DNA of 64,000 nt from Xenopus tropicalis (taxonomy: Eukaryota; Chordata; Amphibia; Anura; Pipidae): contig NC_030685.2 in NCBI RefSeq assembly GCF_000004195.4, positions 57,536,048 to 57,600,047 of the forward strand, in the 5' to 3' direction. Under the pieces are notes generated by a model that was not told the DNA's origin, did not search any database, and was given only the letters and a program-made list of their open reading frames with translations. Below, piece after piece: positions 47,479-61,120 of this stretch (position 1 is the first letter of the stretch; each line of letters begins with the position of its first letter). Made by a program: the position numbers and the translations under genes.

Positions 47479-47612
47479 TCCCAAGTGGCATTACCTGGAA
47501 CATCCCAAGTGGCATTAACTGGAACATCCCAAGTGGCATTACCTGGAACATCCCAAGTGGCATTAACTGGAACATCCCAAGTGGCATTACCTGGAACATC
47601 CCAAGTGGCTCC
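47479..47612 (+). repeat. 24-bp minisatellite, 5.5 copies with alternating variants
   Basis: The unit TCCCAAGTGGCATTACCTGG + AACA recurs 5.5 times. Successive units alternate C and A at one position (ATTACC / ATTAAC), giving a 48-bp higher-order period. Because 24 is a multiple of three, the frames through it stay open on both strands (SQVALPGT / SQVALTGT on the plus strand), but nothing suggests a real protein. Confidence 0.95.
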
Positions 47613-49926
47613 AAATTCTCAAAAATGATTGGGCCATCCAGTCACTTGTGGAGGTTTGGCAGAATACAGAAACTGGGTGTCACTTGATAACTTACATTTA
47701 AATAATTAATTTCATTTTGTAAATTGACTTTCTCCTCCATATCCTGAATCAAAAGAAACTGATCAAGCTGATTTTCCCCTTAGGGCCATGAGTAAGTATT
47801 TTATATTGAGCTCTGTGACGCAATTGTTTTAACACCTCCCTCTTATTCTTTGATTCATCAATCAGAACTATACTGTATTTCCACCCTTGACAGCACCCTT
47901 AATAATCAATCCCTTGGCCCTTTAAGGGCTACATGTTCACTTTTGGTAAATTATCATGGAGTAACAAGCATTTTGATTTTTGTTCCCCCCCCAGTATTAC
48001 TAAGTTATTGGTAGCCCAGTTATTTACCAACTTAACATGGGAGCCATGTCTCTTTTGTCTCCATTTTTTAGCCATAGACTCCATAAGACCTCATTAATGT
48101 GTCAATTTAGTCTTTGTCAAACCAGATTATCAAACCTGCCTGAAAGATATCTGCCCAATTTCCAACAATATATTGGTCATTCTGGCATCAGGGGGGTCCC
48201 ACACACAGGCCAATAAGCTGTGAACTTAAGAGCCTACGTTGCCAGCAGTTTTCAAGCCATGTATGGCCACTTTAAGGTATTGTGGTTTAAATAGAGGGGA
48301 GGAATAAGGATGCCTGGGGACTTTGAAGCAAAGCCATTTTTCAAGAATTGTATTAGAGAGTCTGTCTACTGATAGCTTTCACTACATTATCCAATGGCCA
48401 GGACTATCATTTGGGGGTCAGGCTGGAGCGATGCTGGACCTGGAAAGAAGTGACTGTCTGAAGTGCAGATTGTAAAGAGGGCAGACTGGGGTCATGGCCA
48501 AAAGCATTTAATTAGATTGACTTTTTTATTTTTTAAACACAGCTCCCCTTTCTACTTAGCTGGAAGGGACCACCACCAAATGGGCCAGGCCAAAACCAAA
48601 TAATTAATATGGGCCATGGCAGACTACCATAAGAGCATAGAGGGTGAAGCTTGGGCAGGCTTTGAGCAGATCTAAGGCACGTCCCATGCTGGAGTAGAGG
48701 ATTATCCACCCCTGAGTATGGCAGCCCACCATACATGGTCTTTTCATAAATATTTATATTTTTCCATTAAGGGATGACTTAAAATATGTATTTAGGAAGG
48801 CAGGAGATATATTACAAGTAAATGGAAGAACATCAGCTCAAGACCCATGATCCTTTGCTGGCAAGAGCTGGAAATAAATGATTGAACAAGAAAAGTTGGT
48901 TTGCCCCCTCCCTGTATACAGCGCACCCCTTGTTTTTATTCAAACTGCCCAGCAATCAGGCTGATCAAACCTGTCTGAGCCAAGACAATTTATATTTCTG
49001 TGCCTGTTTCTAACAAATGTCATTTCTACTTTTCCCATTTAAATGGTTTTCTAATGCAGATGGGCACAAAGCTGCTTGTTGGGTCGATTATGCTACGTTA
49101 TGCTCGTATAAAGAGCTAATTTCAATGGCCACACAACCATCTGTAAATGATTCTGTTCCAGGGTTGCCGTAGTGTAGCGCCTGGGTAACAAATAGGACAA
49201 TTGTACTGCTGTGACAACGGTGCACTAAAAATAATGACCTCCTTTTGCCGCAACTTCTGTTATTGCTGAAATGTACAATTTACACATTTATGGAATGGAG
49301 CCATAAAACACAAGTACATTGTCACAAGTCCTTTTAGAGTTCATTCTTCAACGGCAGGAGTGCATGCACGGGATGGGGGAATTGCATTAGCTCCATGTAT
49401 ATTTGCCTGTTAAATATCTGCTGTTGCATTTCCATAACTCCTGACAGATAATCTTTTATTCTGATTTACAATTCCCTTTTTTTTCCTTCCCCCTGCTTCT
49501 AAGCATCTTGATTGTTTATGTCTGGGAAGTGGAATCAAATATTCAAGACATCAGAAAATTGAAGGCGCAGACTAACTCGCTGCCTTCCCCAATACTCATG
49601 ATAAATTTGAATAATCTAAATCTTTATTGCAGTCATATTTTTTCCTTAACAAAGGGGCTTTTCTTTTTTTGCATTAAAGCCAAAAATTCTTAATAAAACT
49701 GTTCAATCTAAAACAGAGTAAAAGAAGCTCTTAACAGCGATGACAGATTGTGGAAAATGATTACATGCCGATTCTCCTTTAGCTCCTCAATAAATCTCTT
49801 TTCTATTTTTTTTCACTCCTGCTCCTTTTATTAATGTTACAGTTCTGGCTGTTTTATGGCAAGAAGAATGCTGAAAGTTTTCTCCGAGACGTAGAACCCA
49901 TAATGTGTTATGGAGGAGGTTATTAT
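47613..49926. other. Non-coding block with candidate conserved elements
   Basis: No gene. About 49020-49330 (GGGTCGATTATGCTACGTTA, GTAGTGTAGCGCCTGGGTAA, ATAATGACCTCCTTTTGCCG) and 49500-49900 look like repeat-free regulatory-type DNA. The impression is untested. Confidence 0.3.
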
Positions 49927-50300
49927 TTAAAGGGGAACTATTGGAAACATGAAAACTTTATATAAGCTTTGACTCATGGAAATTAGTCATTTTTCAAAAT
50001 ATAAATAAATAAACATTCTGTACCATTTCTCCATTACCATTCCTCCTCTCAGAAATGTGTCTCTCTACATGCAGCTTGTAGTCAGAGTTATTTCAAAAAC
50101 AGCTTTAATACATTGTCTGGTCAAAAGAGCACACACACCAACATATCTTATCTTTCAGTCAAAATCTGACTCCGACTCCTGCATGAAGAGAGACAGATTG
50201 CCAAACACGTGAGTTAATTGGTTATTTCAGAAATGGTAGAGAATTTTTAATTGTTTATATTTAGAAAGTGACTTATTCATATACGAAGAAGCTCATATTA
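49927..50300 (+). mobile_element. Possible TTAA-type MITE, left end only
   Basis: TTAAAGGGGAACTATTGGAA at 49927 has the form of T2-like termini. CTGACTCCGACTCCTGCATG and TTTAGAAAGTGACTTATTC downstream recur in Xenopus repeats. No right terminus is found. Confidence 0.4.
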
Positions 50301-53300
50301 AATTTTCATTTTGACTGTAATTACATTTTAAATCAATTGGCTCCTGCAGATGGTTTCCATATGGTGCAGTGCTAGGCATTCCTTGCCTAATCCAGGGAAC
50401 TAGCTTGGTAGAGCCATACTGCTTTTGATCAGTACACTGACTATCATTTGCCCTGTACTGGTTTAGCTTTTGTTTCCTTACTCTAACATAGTTGTGCCAG
50501 CAAGGTAGGGCACCCAAAGCAAGCCTATGGCATCATTTGCCCCCCTTCCCACTTGGCAACTACCCCTGATCGACAACTCTAACTCTGCACACTAGACATG
50601 TGACTCTTTTGCCCCTATTATTAGCCCTGTACTCTCTTACCATGAATTGTGAGGCCAGAAAGATCATTATCTTCCTGCCCAACACATCACTATGGGTAGT
50701 GTACACTGAAACACATTTTTAGTCTACCCTAAGATCTTTGCCCCCATATGTAATAAAAGGCACCAATAAAAAGTGGCTGTTGAACAGGTGACCAGTAAAT
50801 GCTACCTGCTGATTGGTTGCTATGGGTTACTGCTACTAGGCAAACTTAGTGCCTCATATTACATTACCCCACTGGATAATAGGTCATTCTCCTTCATTAC
50901 CCAGGAAGTATCCCTTCATAGAGATTATATTATAAGAAGTCCAAGAAGTCAAGATGCCAATGGTCATGTGGGATCTTACTGTATAGACTTTCTTTAGCTC
51001 TCTATTTACATAGAATAACCTCAGTAGTACAATCCAGAATGGAAAATATATTTATGGATTTCATATTGTAGTATTTCTCAAAGGCCCCACTGTCACGCCA
51101 ATACCATTCGAGTGCATAAAGGAAATAAGGGTCCTATTTATAAAGTATGGAAGTTGGAAAGTGTTTTTTTTTTAGTTGGAAAGTGTTGCCATTTTTCAAA
51201 TTTAACTTTTACATTTTATGAAAATGTTTATTATGATATAACGCTAATGCTACTATGACTTCAACCATTTCTTATTACTTTTCTTTACTGTTGTTATAAA
51301 AGACTCTTTACCCAAAATGTCACTGTAATTTGACCCCCAGCTCAGATCCACTAAAGTCTCAAATCTGCTACAGTCATCTATAGTTTAATACTGTTATAAT
51401 AGGAATTCAGTGCTCCATTGACATTGCCCCAAATTTTATTGGTAACTTTCTAAGTAGTACAGAACTGACTTGAGTATAACGTATAGAAGAGTAATATAGT
51501 GCCATCCTCTAGTTGCAGGTGTTATTATGGGAAACTATGCCATACCTGCTATTTTAAGTACCCCTGAGCACGGTTTCACCTATATGGGTGCCCTATGGGA
51601 AGTTATTAATAATTTGCCAGGGTGAACTGTGGGAAGTTCCTGATCCATAGCTGATACAAAGGAGAAATATCCCATGTGCTTGTAAATTGCTGGCAGGGCT
51701 AAATGCGGAAGAAGACCTTACTACTGGAGGAAATGTATTGAACTCAGGAGACCAGGACACCTTGAATGAGGATCAGATAGTTTAGATTTAACACACCCCA
51801 ATGGTGTTAGACAGACAGGGTTAGTGAGTAACAGCTGCTTTGTGCTCCAACCAGGAGAAGCAGTTGGGGGTAGTAGTCTCCAGGTGAGGGCCACAGTAAA
51901 AATGACCCAGGCTATATTTCCCTCCCCTGAGTAGCGTTTATTGCAGGTATGTGGCTTAAGGAAGGCTTCCATCTGTGATGAGTTACTACCTCAACTGAGT
52001 TGTGACAGTGACATGGGCACCTACACTCACTCTCTGAACAGTACAAGAGGACAGTGGCGCCATGTTAGAAAGTTGAGTACCATACCTAAAATTTTATAGA
52101 TACAACATAGATACAACATATTATTTGTTATAAGTACAGGATCAATGTGCTCCCCCACGCCATCATTATCTTTGTGATGTGCAGTAATAGAAATACATGG
52201 ACTTTGTTAACATTCATGAGCGGTATTAGAGTATATAAGACTATTATTATCCTGTTAAGATATTATAGAGACATTAGAGTGGTTTACATGTAGCTGTTAC
52301 ATATTGCTTACTGCTTGCCCCATAGCAGGCAGCAAAGGTAGTGCTCGCCTGGACATTATGATGCTGTTCCCTGCTCCTTGCACCTGATTTTCAATTCAGT
52401 GTGAGATGCAGAGTGCAGCTTAACCTATATTTGAATTAAGCTGAAAAAAATGGCAACACTCAGTAAATGCTTTGTTGTACAGTGTGGGTAACATACTCTT
52501 TTCCCAGCAGTAAATTGTGCCTTCAGCCACTTTTATTAAAGGGGACTTGCATCACTTGACACCGCTCAGTCCTTCCTGCCTTCTGTTCTGAATTGGGCCC
52601 CTCTGCTACTATTAATGCAGGAGAACCCTTGAGCTACTGCCGCCGTCTGACCAGGTGATAGCTACAGAGTTCCAATTGCGTGCCAATAGGCGCAGCACAC
52701 TTGCACCTAAAGAACTGGGCACAGATGTTATTCGCACAGTGAACACCAGAAATTATGCCAAGTAGACTTTTTCATGAATAAGATGCAACTGTGGTAGACC
52801 CAATGCAAATTTATCAAGAGAATTGAATGCTTGCCCCTTGAATACAGCACTGACTCTTAGGTCTCCATTGTTGAGGGCCAGAAGGGAGGCAGGAAGGCAG
52901 GTAATTCATTTAGATGTACAGGTAAGGAGCACCAGAGAATGCAGCCCACAAGAGGGCCCTGTCCTTACCGCCTGCCCTATGGCTGACTTATTAAAATGGA
53001 TAAAGTTAATTGTTACTTCTATTCTCACTCTGTAAATATTTTAAAAACTCTTCCTATACATTACAAGCACAGTAGCACAATTAGGCCTGTTCTGCCTGAT
53101 AAGGCTGCGCACAGCGGCACATCCAGGCTGGTAGGTGATCTCCTCTGAATCGTGCAGACATTTTACTTGATATGCAAATATTCAGTTCATATACAGAAAG
53201 GGAGGTAGGAGCGGGGTCTCTAGAAAGCTATGTTAGCTGAGGATCAAAGGAACAACACAAACTCTGAGTTCCCCAGAGCTGAAAGCCATGAGTTTCGAAA

Positions 53301-53675
53301 CAGTCTGTGTGGGCCGTAGAGAATTAGCAAGAACAAGGGCTGCCCTGTTCTATCAGTCGGCTTTCTCCCAACGGGGACAGCAGTGTCCTACTAAATGCTA
53401 AACATGATACAACTGTGCCCAATGTACCTTTAATGAAACACGGGGGACAGTGGCAAGGACATTGGAATTGCTAACTGTCGCTTTATTGCAGAACAGTACC
53501 TTCTGCCTGAATACTCTCTATTTAGTAATTGTACTGTATTTTCCAAATGTATGAAATGTGGGCACATTTCAAAAGTAATTGCTGAACATGTGTAAATATA
53601 AACATACCTAATCTAAACCCTCCGCCATGCTGTCCCAGTGAACCCCCAATTGTCTACAGTAGTTGAAAACTTGAT
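50301..53675. other. Non-coding block
   Basis: GAACAGGTGACCAGTAAATG and GATTGGTTGCTATGGGTTAC at 50785-50840 are words of a common Xenopus repeat (about 50760-50880), truncated here. The remainder has no recognised repeat or gene. Frames at 50773-50997, 51721-51972 (-) and 52823-53035 are unsupported. Confidence 0.4.
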
Positions 53676-54188
53676 TTAAGGTTAAGTAAACCTTTAAAAT
53701 AAGTTGATGTAAAGTTGAGGAGTTCTATCTAAGCACTTTTGTAAGATATTAAGGGTTAATGCACTTTTAATAGGAATGCATTTTGCTGCAACAACACCAC
53801 CTGCTGGCCACTTTCCAAACATGAAGTCATGGAGGACATAGTAGAAGTTGACAGGAGAAAGAGGGAAAGAGGAATGTTCTTCTGGTTATGAAAGACATGA
53901 GAGAGGTTATCTGAGGTTCCTAATGTCTTTCCTAACCAGAAGTACATTCGATCAGCCCTCTGTCTTTCTCCTGACAACTTCCTCCACATTGTCCTTGACT
54001 ATGTCTTGTTCAGAAAGTGGCCGGCAGGTGGTGTTGTTGTAACAAAATGAATCCATACTAACAGTAATTTTAACCTTTATTATCTTGGAAGCATAATAAA
54101 TAATGAATGTAATTTAGAAAAAGTACTAGAATAGCAATCACTTCAATTGTACATGAACATCAATTTCGAAGGTTTCCTTATCCTTTAA
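53676..54188. mobile_element. Palindromic TTAA-type MITE
   Basis: The element at 53680-54184 is bounded by TTAA (53676-53679 and 54185-54188). The ends GGTTAAGTAAACCTT and, inverted, AGGATAAGGAAACCTT are related. The middle is a long imperfect palindrome: AACACCACCTGCTGGCCACT near 53794 pairs with AGTGGCCGGCAGGTGGTGTT near 54015, and TTCTTCTGGTTATGAAAGAC near 53878 pairs with GTCTTTCCTAACCAGAAGTA near 53924. It is non-coding. Confidence 0.85.
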
Positions 54189-54851
54189 AGATGCGAGATT
54201 CTCGAGATGCAAGAATGCTGCTCAAGCTTTAAGGGTGGCTTGTATGACTTTTTAGACAGACATGCTGAAATTACCAAAGCTATAGTCATATGAAAACCTA
54301 CGGTGTCCCTCCAAAAGTGCAGTGGATTTCTCTACCTAAATGGAGGCAGGGATCCATGTAAAGGAAATTCCCAATTAATTAAACAAATCAATGTACAATT
54401 TTTCAGACTGAACTTTTTTACTTTTCAAGATTTTAGCTGTTTCATACCGCTAATATAATTGAAACAACAGTGCCATATACTGGTTAGCTTTGCCATGCAG
54501 CGCAAGAGGAAAGTCTTGTGGCGTTGCTTTAAGAGCCTGCGCTGCCTCCCATACAAACGCACTGGGCAGTCAGCAGCAGAGCACAGGGATGCACAGAATT
54601 AGCCGACTAAGGCATTGGAAAGGGATAACAGAACTAATTGGCTGCACAGATCAGGAATTAGAGAGCGTGCCACAGTCATTCACATTGTCACCTTAATCTT
54701 CTCCAGTTGAGCTGTTTAAATATTAAAAATGGGTTCATAGTTAATGATGCTTTAATGATGTCTAGAAAGCCTTTGTACTGTTGTGCTAAATGAAGGCTTA
54801 GTAACAAGACACTATTAGCACATATGTACTCAAGGTGTATTAGGTGTATTG
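54189..54851. other. Non-coding with candidate conserved element
   Basis: 54490-54720 (around GCATTGGAAAGGGATAACAG and CTAATTGGCTGCACAGATCA) lacks recognised repeats and looks like conserved regulatory DNA. Untested. Confidence 0.3.
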
Positions 54852-55133
54852 CTATACAGTAGTGATGAGCGAAAAAAATGTTGTAGAGACAAAAATGTCA
54901 CCAAAAAAAATGTTGCTGAGACAAAATAGTCGCCACAGAAAAATGGCCATTGACTTTAATGCATTTGGAGTAAGAATAAAAGTAGCATGTTAAAAATGTT
55001 GCATGCGTTGTGCTTAAAAATTATTGAGCCTGTTGACTTTAATGCTTTTCTTGGATTTTTCGCCTTTTTTAGAAGTTTTGCCAATTTTTCAGCGAAGCAA
55101 AACAGGACAGATTCGCTCATCACTATTATACAG
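54852..55133. mobile_element. MITE with TAGTGATGAGCGAA ends, 8-bp flanks
   Basis: The 266-bp element 54860-55125 starts TAGTGATGAGCGAA and ends TTCGCTCATCACTA, exact inverted repeats of 14 bp. Flanks CTATACAG (54852-54859) and TTATACAG (55126-55133) agree at 7 of 8 positions, which suggests a hAT-type duplication. An end of the same family is at 62501-62512. The frames at 54956-55317 include it by chance. Confidence 0.83.
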
Positions 55134-56479
55134 TATATACAGTACAGCCAGGAGGAGACATAACCTAGGGGGGGCATTTACTAACAGTCTATTTTATCAA
55201 AATGCCCAGTCCCTGCAAATGAAGAGCAGCCGCACAGCACGGTGCTACTTCACTGAATTTACAGTGTTATTTGAGGTTTGGGAAGTGTGGGTAGCCATAG
55301 TACTGAGTCTGCTGTAGCAGAAGACTTTTGTTTATTTTCTAAATATTTTTGTTATTGTTTTAGCCCCCTACCAGGACAAATAGAACAGTCTGGTGGCGGC
55401 AGAGTGCATTTTTTATATTCACCAGCAGGTGGAGCCTAAGGCCAAGAAAAGTCATAACAAAATGTCAAAACAGAACAAAGAAAGAAAGATAATTGGTATT
55501 TGTAATATATTATAATTGATGCTTTATTTACAGTACTAAATCTGGTTGTTGTCCTATTTAATTTCTCACTAAGGAGATCTCTTCCTAATCCTGTCACTTA
55601 TTCAGATTTTTGGCAAACAAAATGCTTTCCAAAATGGAAAACAGACATCAGTTCTTTAAAAATGAGTTCAACAAAACAATGGGAGGAATGTAATAAAGCC
55701 GTAATCTGCATAAAGAAGAATAAAAAATTCTGTTTCGCAATGTATTATGCTTCATTAGGCAGTTATTGCACTGTAAATTTTAATTGCGCATAATGGCATG
55801 CTCGAAGGTGGCGTAATCTTTTGGAGCAAGGATAACAAATTTTCAGTAAGAAGTTTGTTTTCTAGACAAACTATAAAATTTGCAATCTCGCTGTTTGATT
55901 GCCAAATAGGTTCCAGGTATAAAGTATATTGAATTTGTGCAAAGGAAAAATTGTTGGAAAGTCATACATTTTTGGTATTATAAATATGTTTCAGTTAATG
56001 ACTTCTTTACATTCCTTGATTGTTTAAGCCTCAAATTTGGATAAAATGTCTAGTTTTGCTCTCTGATCAGGTATAAAATACAGGGGTTCCCTGAACCCTA
56101 ACATGCTCCCCTATGTGTTTCATATACAAGTAAAAGGGGCAAAAGCTGTATTGATGCTTGGTCCTCTGATATTAAATGAGGCTCATTATATGTTTGTCAA
56201 AATTATTTTTGCCACACACACACACACAAACATTTAGAGATGCAGTTTATACAGTACATGTGTTTTTCCCCCTTAGGAAATGTCAGATTTTATATCATGG
56301 CACAATACTGACATCTAGTGGCGAAACAAGATACCATTATTTCTGCAACATTATTGAAGACCTAAAATATGATATAATATGAACTATGGCTCTTTAATAC
56401 AATATTAGGAAGTCAGAAGCTGCCAATAATTCTAAATTTCTAATTTCTAAATTACAAGTTTTAAAAATAATTTGTTTCA
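55134..56479. other. Non-coding with candidate conserved element
   Basis: 55640-55930 (GTAATAAAGCCGTAATCTGC, TTTTAATTGCGCATAATGGC, AAGGTGGCGTAATCTTTTGG) has regulatory-type texture and no recognised repeat. A (CA)n run lies at 56214-56227. No gene. Confidence 0.3.
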
Positions 56480-57049
56480 TTCCCCGCTCACATTTTCAGT
56501 AACTGCTCAGTAAGGGAGATCCCTAGCTTTCAAATCCCTTACAGTTTGATTCCTTAGTTGATACAGTGCTTGGAAGCAGCTTCAGCCCTTTTTTTTGTTG
56601 TAATATTGGTGTGTAAGCAGGATTTCAGTACATTGTGGCTAAGTCTGAGCTTTCAGAAGGAGCCAGCGCTACACATTAGAACTGCTTTCAGGTAACCTAT
56701 TGTTTCTCCTACTCCCATGTAACTGGAGGAGTCCCAAGCCTGACTTGGATTTCTTACTATTGAGTGCTATTCTGATATCTACTGGGAACTGCTATCTTGC
56801 TCCCTTCCCATTGTTCTGTTGATTGGCTGCTGGGAGGGAGGGGGTGCAGCTCAGCACTAAAGTGTGACTGAAGTTTATCAGAGCACAGGTCACATGGCTG
56901 TGGCACCCTGGGAAATGAAGAATATGGCTAGCCCCATGTGAAATTTCAAAATTGAATTTAAAAAAATCCTGTTTTTGAAAAATGGATTTCAATGCAGAAG
57001 AAGCTCTATTAACTGAAGGGTTTTAAAAAAAAAACACATTTTCCTTTAA
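56480..57049. mobile_element. TTAA-type MITE, right end preserved
   Basis: GATTGGCTGCTGGGAGGG (56821), GCACAGGTCACATGGCTG, CTAGCCCCATGTGAAATTTC and GAAAAATGGATTTCAATGCA occur in the order of a common Xenopus TTAA-flanked family. The right border is CCTTTAA (TTAA at 57046-57049). The left terminus is not identified, so the start is approximate. Confidence 0.65.
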
Positions 57050-57980
57050 CATCCACCAGCCAAAGAAAAGTGCCCAAACAGCAACATAAATTGTTTTAAT
57101 TTCAAGTTACTTCTGCATTCATCTCTATCATGTGCCTCTGAAGAACCAAATGAAGTTCACAAAACATGATACACAGATGTTGCCTTTTTAATTGTGCTAA
57201 GTGTGTGTTTATGCATGAGAAACTTGTAAATAAAACAGTATATATAACCCTTCATGGCACATTGAGGAAAAGGAAAAGCACTAAAAAACTGTAAGGAAAT
57301 GTAAATAATCAAAACAATTGAATGTAAAATTGCTCAGATTGCTTTTCTAAACACTTCGGCAATTTACAGTCAATTTTTTTTTCAAATTTATAGTTTCATG
57401 TTTTTCAATTGTTTTTTTAAACTAAATTAACAAATTTGAGGCATTCAAATTTTTCCAAAATTTTATTCAGTCGAGCTATTTATTTTCAGATTTTTTAATA
57501 AATTGACAAAATTAATTTTGTGAGAAAACGAACATCTTGTGAAAATAAAGTTATATACGATGATGGAGAGTTCTTACACTTGTGGGTGTTGGGTGCTAAT
57601 CCAGGATACACTTCCCTTGCAACAGGGTCAATATATCAATGGAGACAAATCCAGAAGCAAACCAATAAGCGTCAAAGATGATTTATTAAGCACATATACT
57701 GTACATAAGCAAAAAGGGCTCAGAAGCCTAAATTTTTTGGTTGCATTATTCATTCATTTATAGCAGAAGGATTCACTGGTGTTTGTGATGATGTCCAATA
57801 AGTTGGGTTTACTAGGGATTCACCTACCTGCATAGATGTCTCCCAGGGATACAGTAGCTGGAGCGCTCGGAAAGGTGTGAACTGGTATTGGATGGTCCCC
57901 TATTGTATAAGAGTAGAAAAGAGTCACTATCTTTGTACTGGAAACAGCAGGAAATCTAGCAAACAAGTTTGTTTTTAGTT
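57050..57980. other. Non-coding, no feature seen
   Basis: AT-rich (57360-57540 especially, with TTTTTCAAATTT words). No gene. Confidence 0.45.
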
Positions 57981-58489
57981 TTAAAGGACAATGACATTTT
58001 AATATAAATTAAAAGTAAGTCTAAAGGCATTCTTTTTAAGTACTTACTGCATATCTAAATTCCCAGATCCCTGCTTGCTTCTCTGAAATATGGTGCTGGC
58101 AGCCTACAGCAGTGTGAAGACTACAGTGACATCACTGAAATCTCTCTCCCCTTCCTGTAGGCTGCCAGCGGCAGCCTTCCTATTCTCTGAGCATGTGTGT
58201 AACATGATCCTGTCTCCTGTTCTGAGCTACACATACCCACCAGCCAATCAGAAGCAGATATGCCAGAGGGGAGGGGGGGAGGGAATGAAACACATGTGCA
58301 GTATGAAGCATGGAGGGAAAGGAAGGGAGAATAACTATTTAGAGATGGCTGCCTGTTCTAGAAAATGTGAAGTAAGTGTGACTGAGTAAATATTTGATTA
58401 GGTGAGCCAAAAGTGTGGCGTTTTTACTAAACAATAGGAGGACTATTGGGCAGTATGCTTTTTAAATTTTGACTTGCATTCTCCTTTAA
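57981..58489. mobile_element. TTAA-type MITE (AGGACAATG / AGGAGAATG ends)
   Basis: The element at 57985-58485 is flanked by TTAA (57981-57984 and 58486-58489). The left end AGGACAATGACATTTTAA and the right end read in reverse, AGGAGAATGCAAGTCAAAAT, form degenerate inverted repeats. The interior contains CAGCCTACAGCAGTGTGAAG and its inverse CTGTAGGCTGCCAGCGGCAG. The frame at 58090-58389 is inside it and is not a gene. Confidence 0.83.
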
Positions 58490-60189
58490 AGTTTTATATA
58501 TATATATAAATATATATATACATATATATATATTAATATGGTGATTGATTGTATAATTGAGTTGATCTGTGAGGGTGACTATTGTCATTGTATCAGTGAG
58601 TGGTGATTTGGGTGCTACCATCACAGGTGGGTTGGGTTGGCAGAAATGTAAATGATGAGGCTGGGCAGAGTCAGCGAATGCAAGGCAAACCCCAGGCAAT
58701 AAGTTGAAAAGTGAGGATTGTGGGGTGAGGCTTTTCCAGAACACTGAAATATTTGCCTCCTGTTCTCATTCCCCCTCCTCCACCAACAGTTTTCACATTC
58801 CAGAAAGTCAGGGCAGGGTTGGAGGCTGACAAACACCTGCTCTAACTCCAGGTAACCTAACTGGTTTGTTTCCCAAGCTAATTTTATCCCAAACACTTAG
58901 AGTTATTCATCCTTAGCAGAAACTGTACAGGCGAATAAAGGTGTGATTTCTTTTTCTTAATCTTTAATATTTACCCAGGGAGGTCCCTTAGAAATACTTC
59001 TACACAATGGCAACTTAATGGCGTCTAATTAGGATGACGGTGAGATCTGGAATTCTGTTCTATTCTAAATTAATTAAAAGTGGTAGCCATTGTTCCATCC
59101 GTGTCTGGGTTGGTGTAAACAGCAGCCATGCACGTGGCAAAAGCACAGAATTGTGGGAAACAAGAACAAATTTGTCATGTGCCAACTGCCCAGTTATTGC
59201 TCCTTACAGTCCAATAACCCTTTTGGAGCTTGTCACACTGCTACCAAATTATACTTTACTGGAAATAGTAACACAGGTCATGCTGCAAATAGTATCTAAA
59301 TAGTAAACTATCCCTAAACCTAATGTTTTTTGCTCCCCCTAGCTCTGCAAAGAAGGTATTTCAAACATAATTACAGTTGCATGAGAATCATTCCTACTAC
59401 ACAACAGGACTTATCCTATCATATGTGCTAGCCCACTTTAAACAAACTTCAGAAGGATATATTTTTGTTTATGTGTTCAGAACTCCTAAACAATATTACC
59501 TTGGCTATGATCCCACGAAACCAAGAAGAGAAATTCTTCACAGCAGGAAGGATTCTAATTGGCAGATACTTTGCATCAGTTGTGTCATTGAGGCTTAGGC
59601 CATGGAGGGTTTGGAAACAGTTTTATTGTGCAGTGTTGCTTTAAGTATCCACCTTTAATAGCTGCTAGACTACAGCTCCTATCGCGCTTTGACCCTTGAA
59701 AATATGGTGGAACGCACTAAAAGTGTTGAATGAGTTTTTGGCTTGTTTGATTTCCATCATGAGGTTCAATGTCCTTCATTGCTGTTGATTCACCCTGTAG
59801 GTTATACACATATCTGTATTGGTTGAAGTTGGAGAGAGCTGCAGAATGAGAGAGCCATTTATAGTCAATTCTTTTCTGTATTTACAGGTGTGTAATAGGC
59901 AACAGAATAAAAAAACATAATTTTTTGTCCCAGTAAATAAAAAAGCATGATTGCTCTGAGCTGAAATTACTCCATTTACTCATTTGGTACCTGCCCAAGG
60001 CACTCTGAGGTGTGTAGTTCTGCTAAGCTGTCTGCAATCATTTGAACCACTTTCTCTGCTCTTACTTGACCCACTTCAGTCTGTATTGTGGCCCTCCTCA
60101 TTCAAATGAATATGTGCTAATCAAAGACTCCAATAACCTAACTGCTTAGTCTAAAGTACAGTTTCCATGAGAATCATCATAACCCCTCT
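58490..60189. other. Non-coding with AT microsatellite
   Basis: A (TA)n tract fills 58495-58534, directly after the MITE. The rest shows no gene or recognised repeat. Confidence 0.45.
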
Positions 60190-61120
60190 GCTGCTGCTTT
60201 CCACACAGTTGATTTTCAGCTCTTCAATTACATAATTATTGGCATATGGAGTGCAGCACTGTGCTGGCTCTGATCATACCTGTCCATATATCTTTAGCTA
60301 TCTCTTTCCGGAATGAAACCTTCTTACCAATTCAGCTCTATTCTGGGGTCCCTTAAGGCACTTGACTTTGGACCCATAATCTCCTCTGTATACATTGTCA
60401 GCTAGTTCATTAATTCCCTGCCCAACAAAACTATGGGAAGGCAGGGAGAAGAGGTATGTGCCCATCACCACCCCCACTTACCACTGTGCCCCAGGCATGT
60501 GCCACTTACCCTTAGTTGCAGTCCTGCTTCCAATGGCATCTTTGTGCTGATGACACCCACATCTATCATTTAAGCCCTGACCATTCCTCCTGCTATATCT
60601 CAAGCATCCAGCTCTCTCTCTGCTTTATCTTTTTGGATGTATTTTTGCTTCTTCAACAATGCCCCACCTTACCTTTCCAACCTTATCTCTGGGTATTCTC
60701 CAAACTGACCACTTCATTCCTCCAAGTACCTTAGACTTTCCACCTCATTAGTGATCTTTTAAAAGGCAGGACTACAAGACTTTAGCAGGCCAGCTCCCAA
60801 CGTGTGGAATTCATTGTCCCACATCATCAGATAATCCCCTAGAACATACTACTTCCACCAAGCCTACTACACACTAACCTATTGATCTCCAGCAGTTGGC
60901 TTCAAATTCACAAAATAACACATCTTTCTGATCCTTTAGCTCCTCACTAAAAGTCATATAAAGTATTTATAAAGCCATGGACTGTATACCTTGTCTCTCT
61001 TATCCTCAGTCTCCTTTAGATTGCAAGCCTTTGCAGGCTGGGTCTGTCTCTATGTCAGTTATTTACCCTCCTGTACAGCACTGTGGGATATGTCACCACT
61101 GTGGGATATGAAGAGTAATA
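60190..61120 (+). pseudogene. Decayed L2/Rex-like LINE reverse transcriptase and 3' tail
   Basis: Reverse transcriptase remnants appear in order. They are a TVDFQL-like block near 60205, a GVP.GS-LGP block at about 60345-60380 (GGGGTCCCTTAAGGCACTTG), the catalytic ADDTHIY at 60546-60566, and a WNSLP-like block near 60800 (GTGTGGAATTCATTGTCCCA). The 3' UTR follows with AGATTGCAAGCCTTTGCAGG and CTGTACAGCACTGTGGGATATG. Many stops and frameshifts break the frame. It is older than the CR1 copy at 4868 and from a different clade, since its tail differs. Not functional. Confidence 0.75.
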
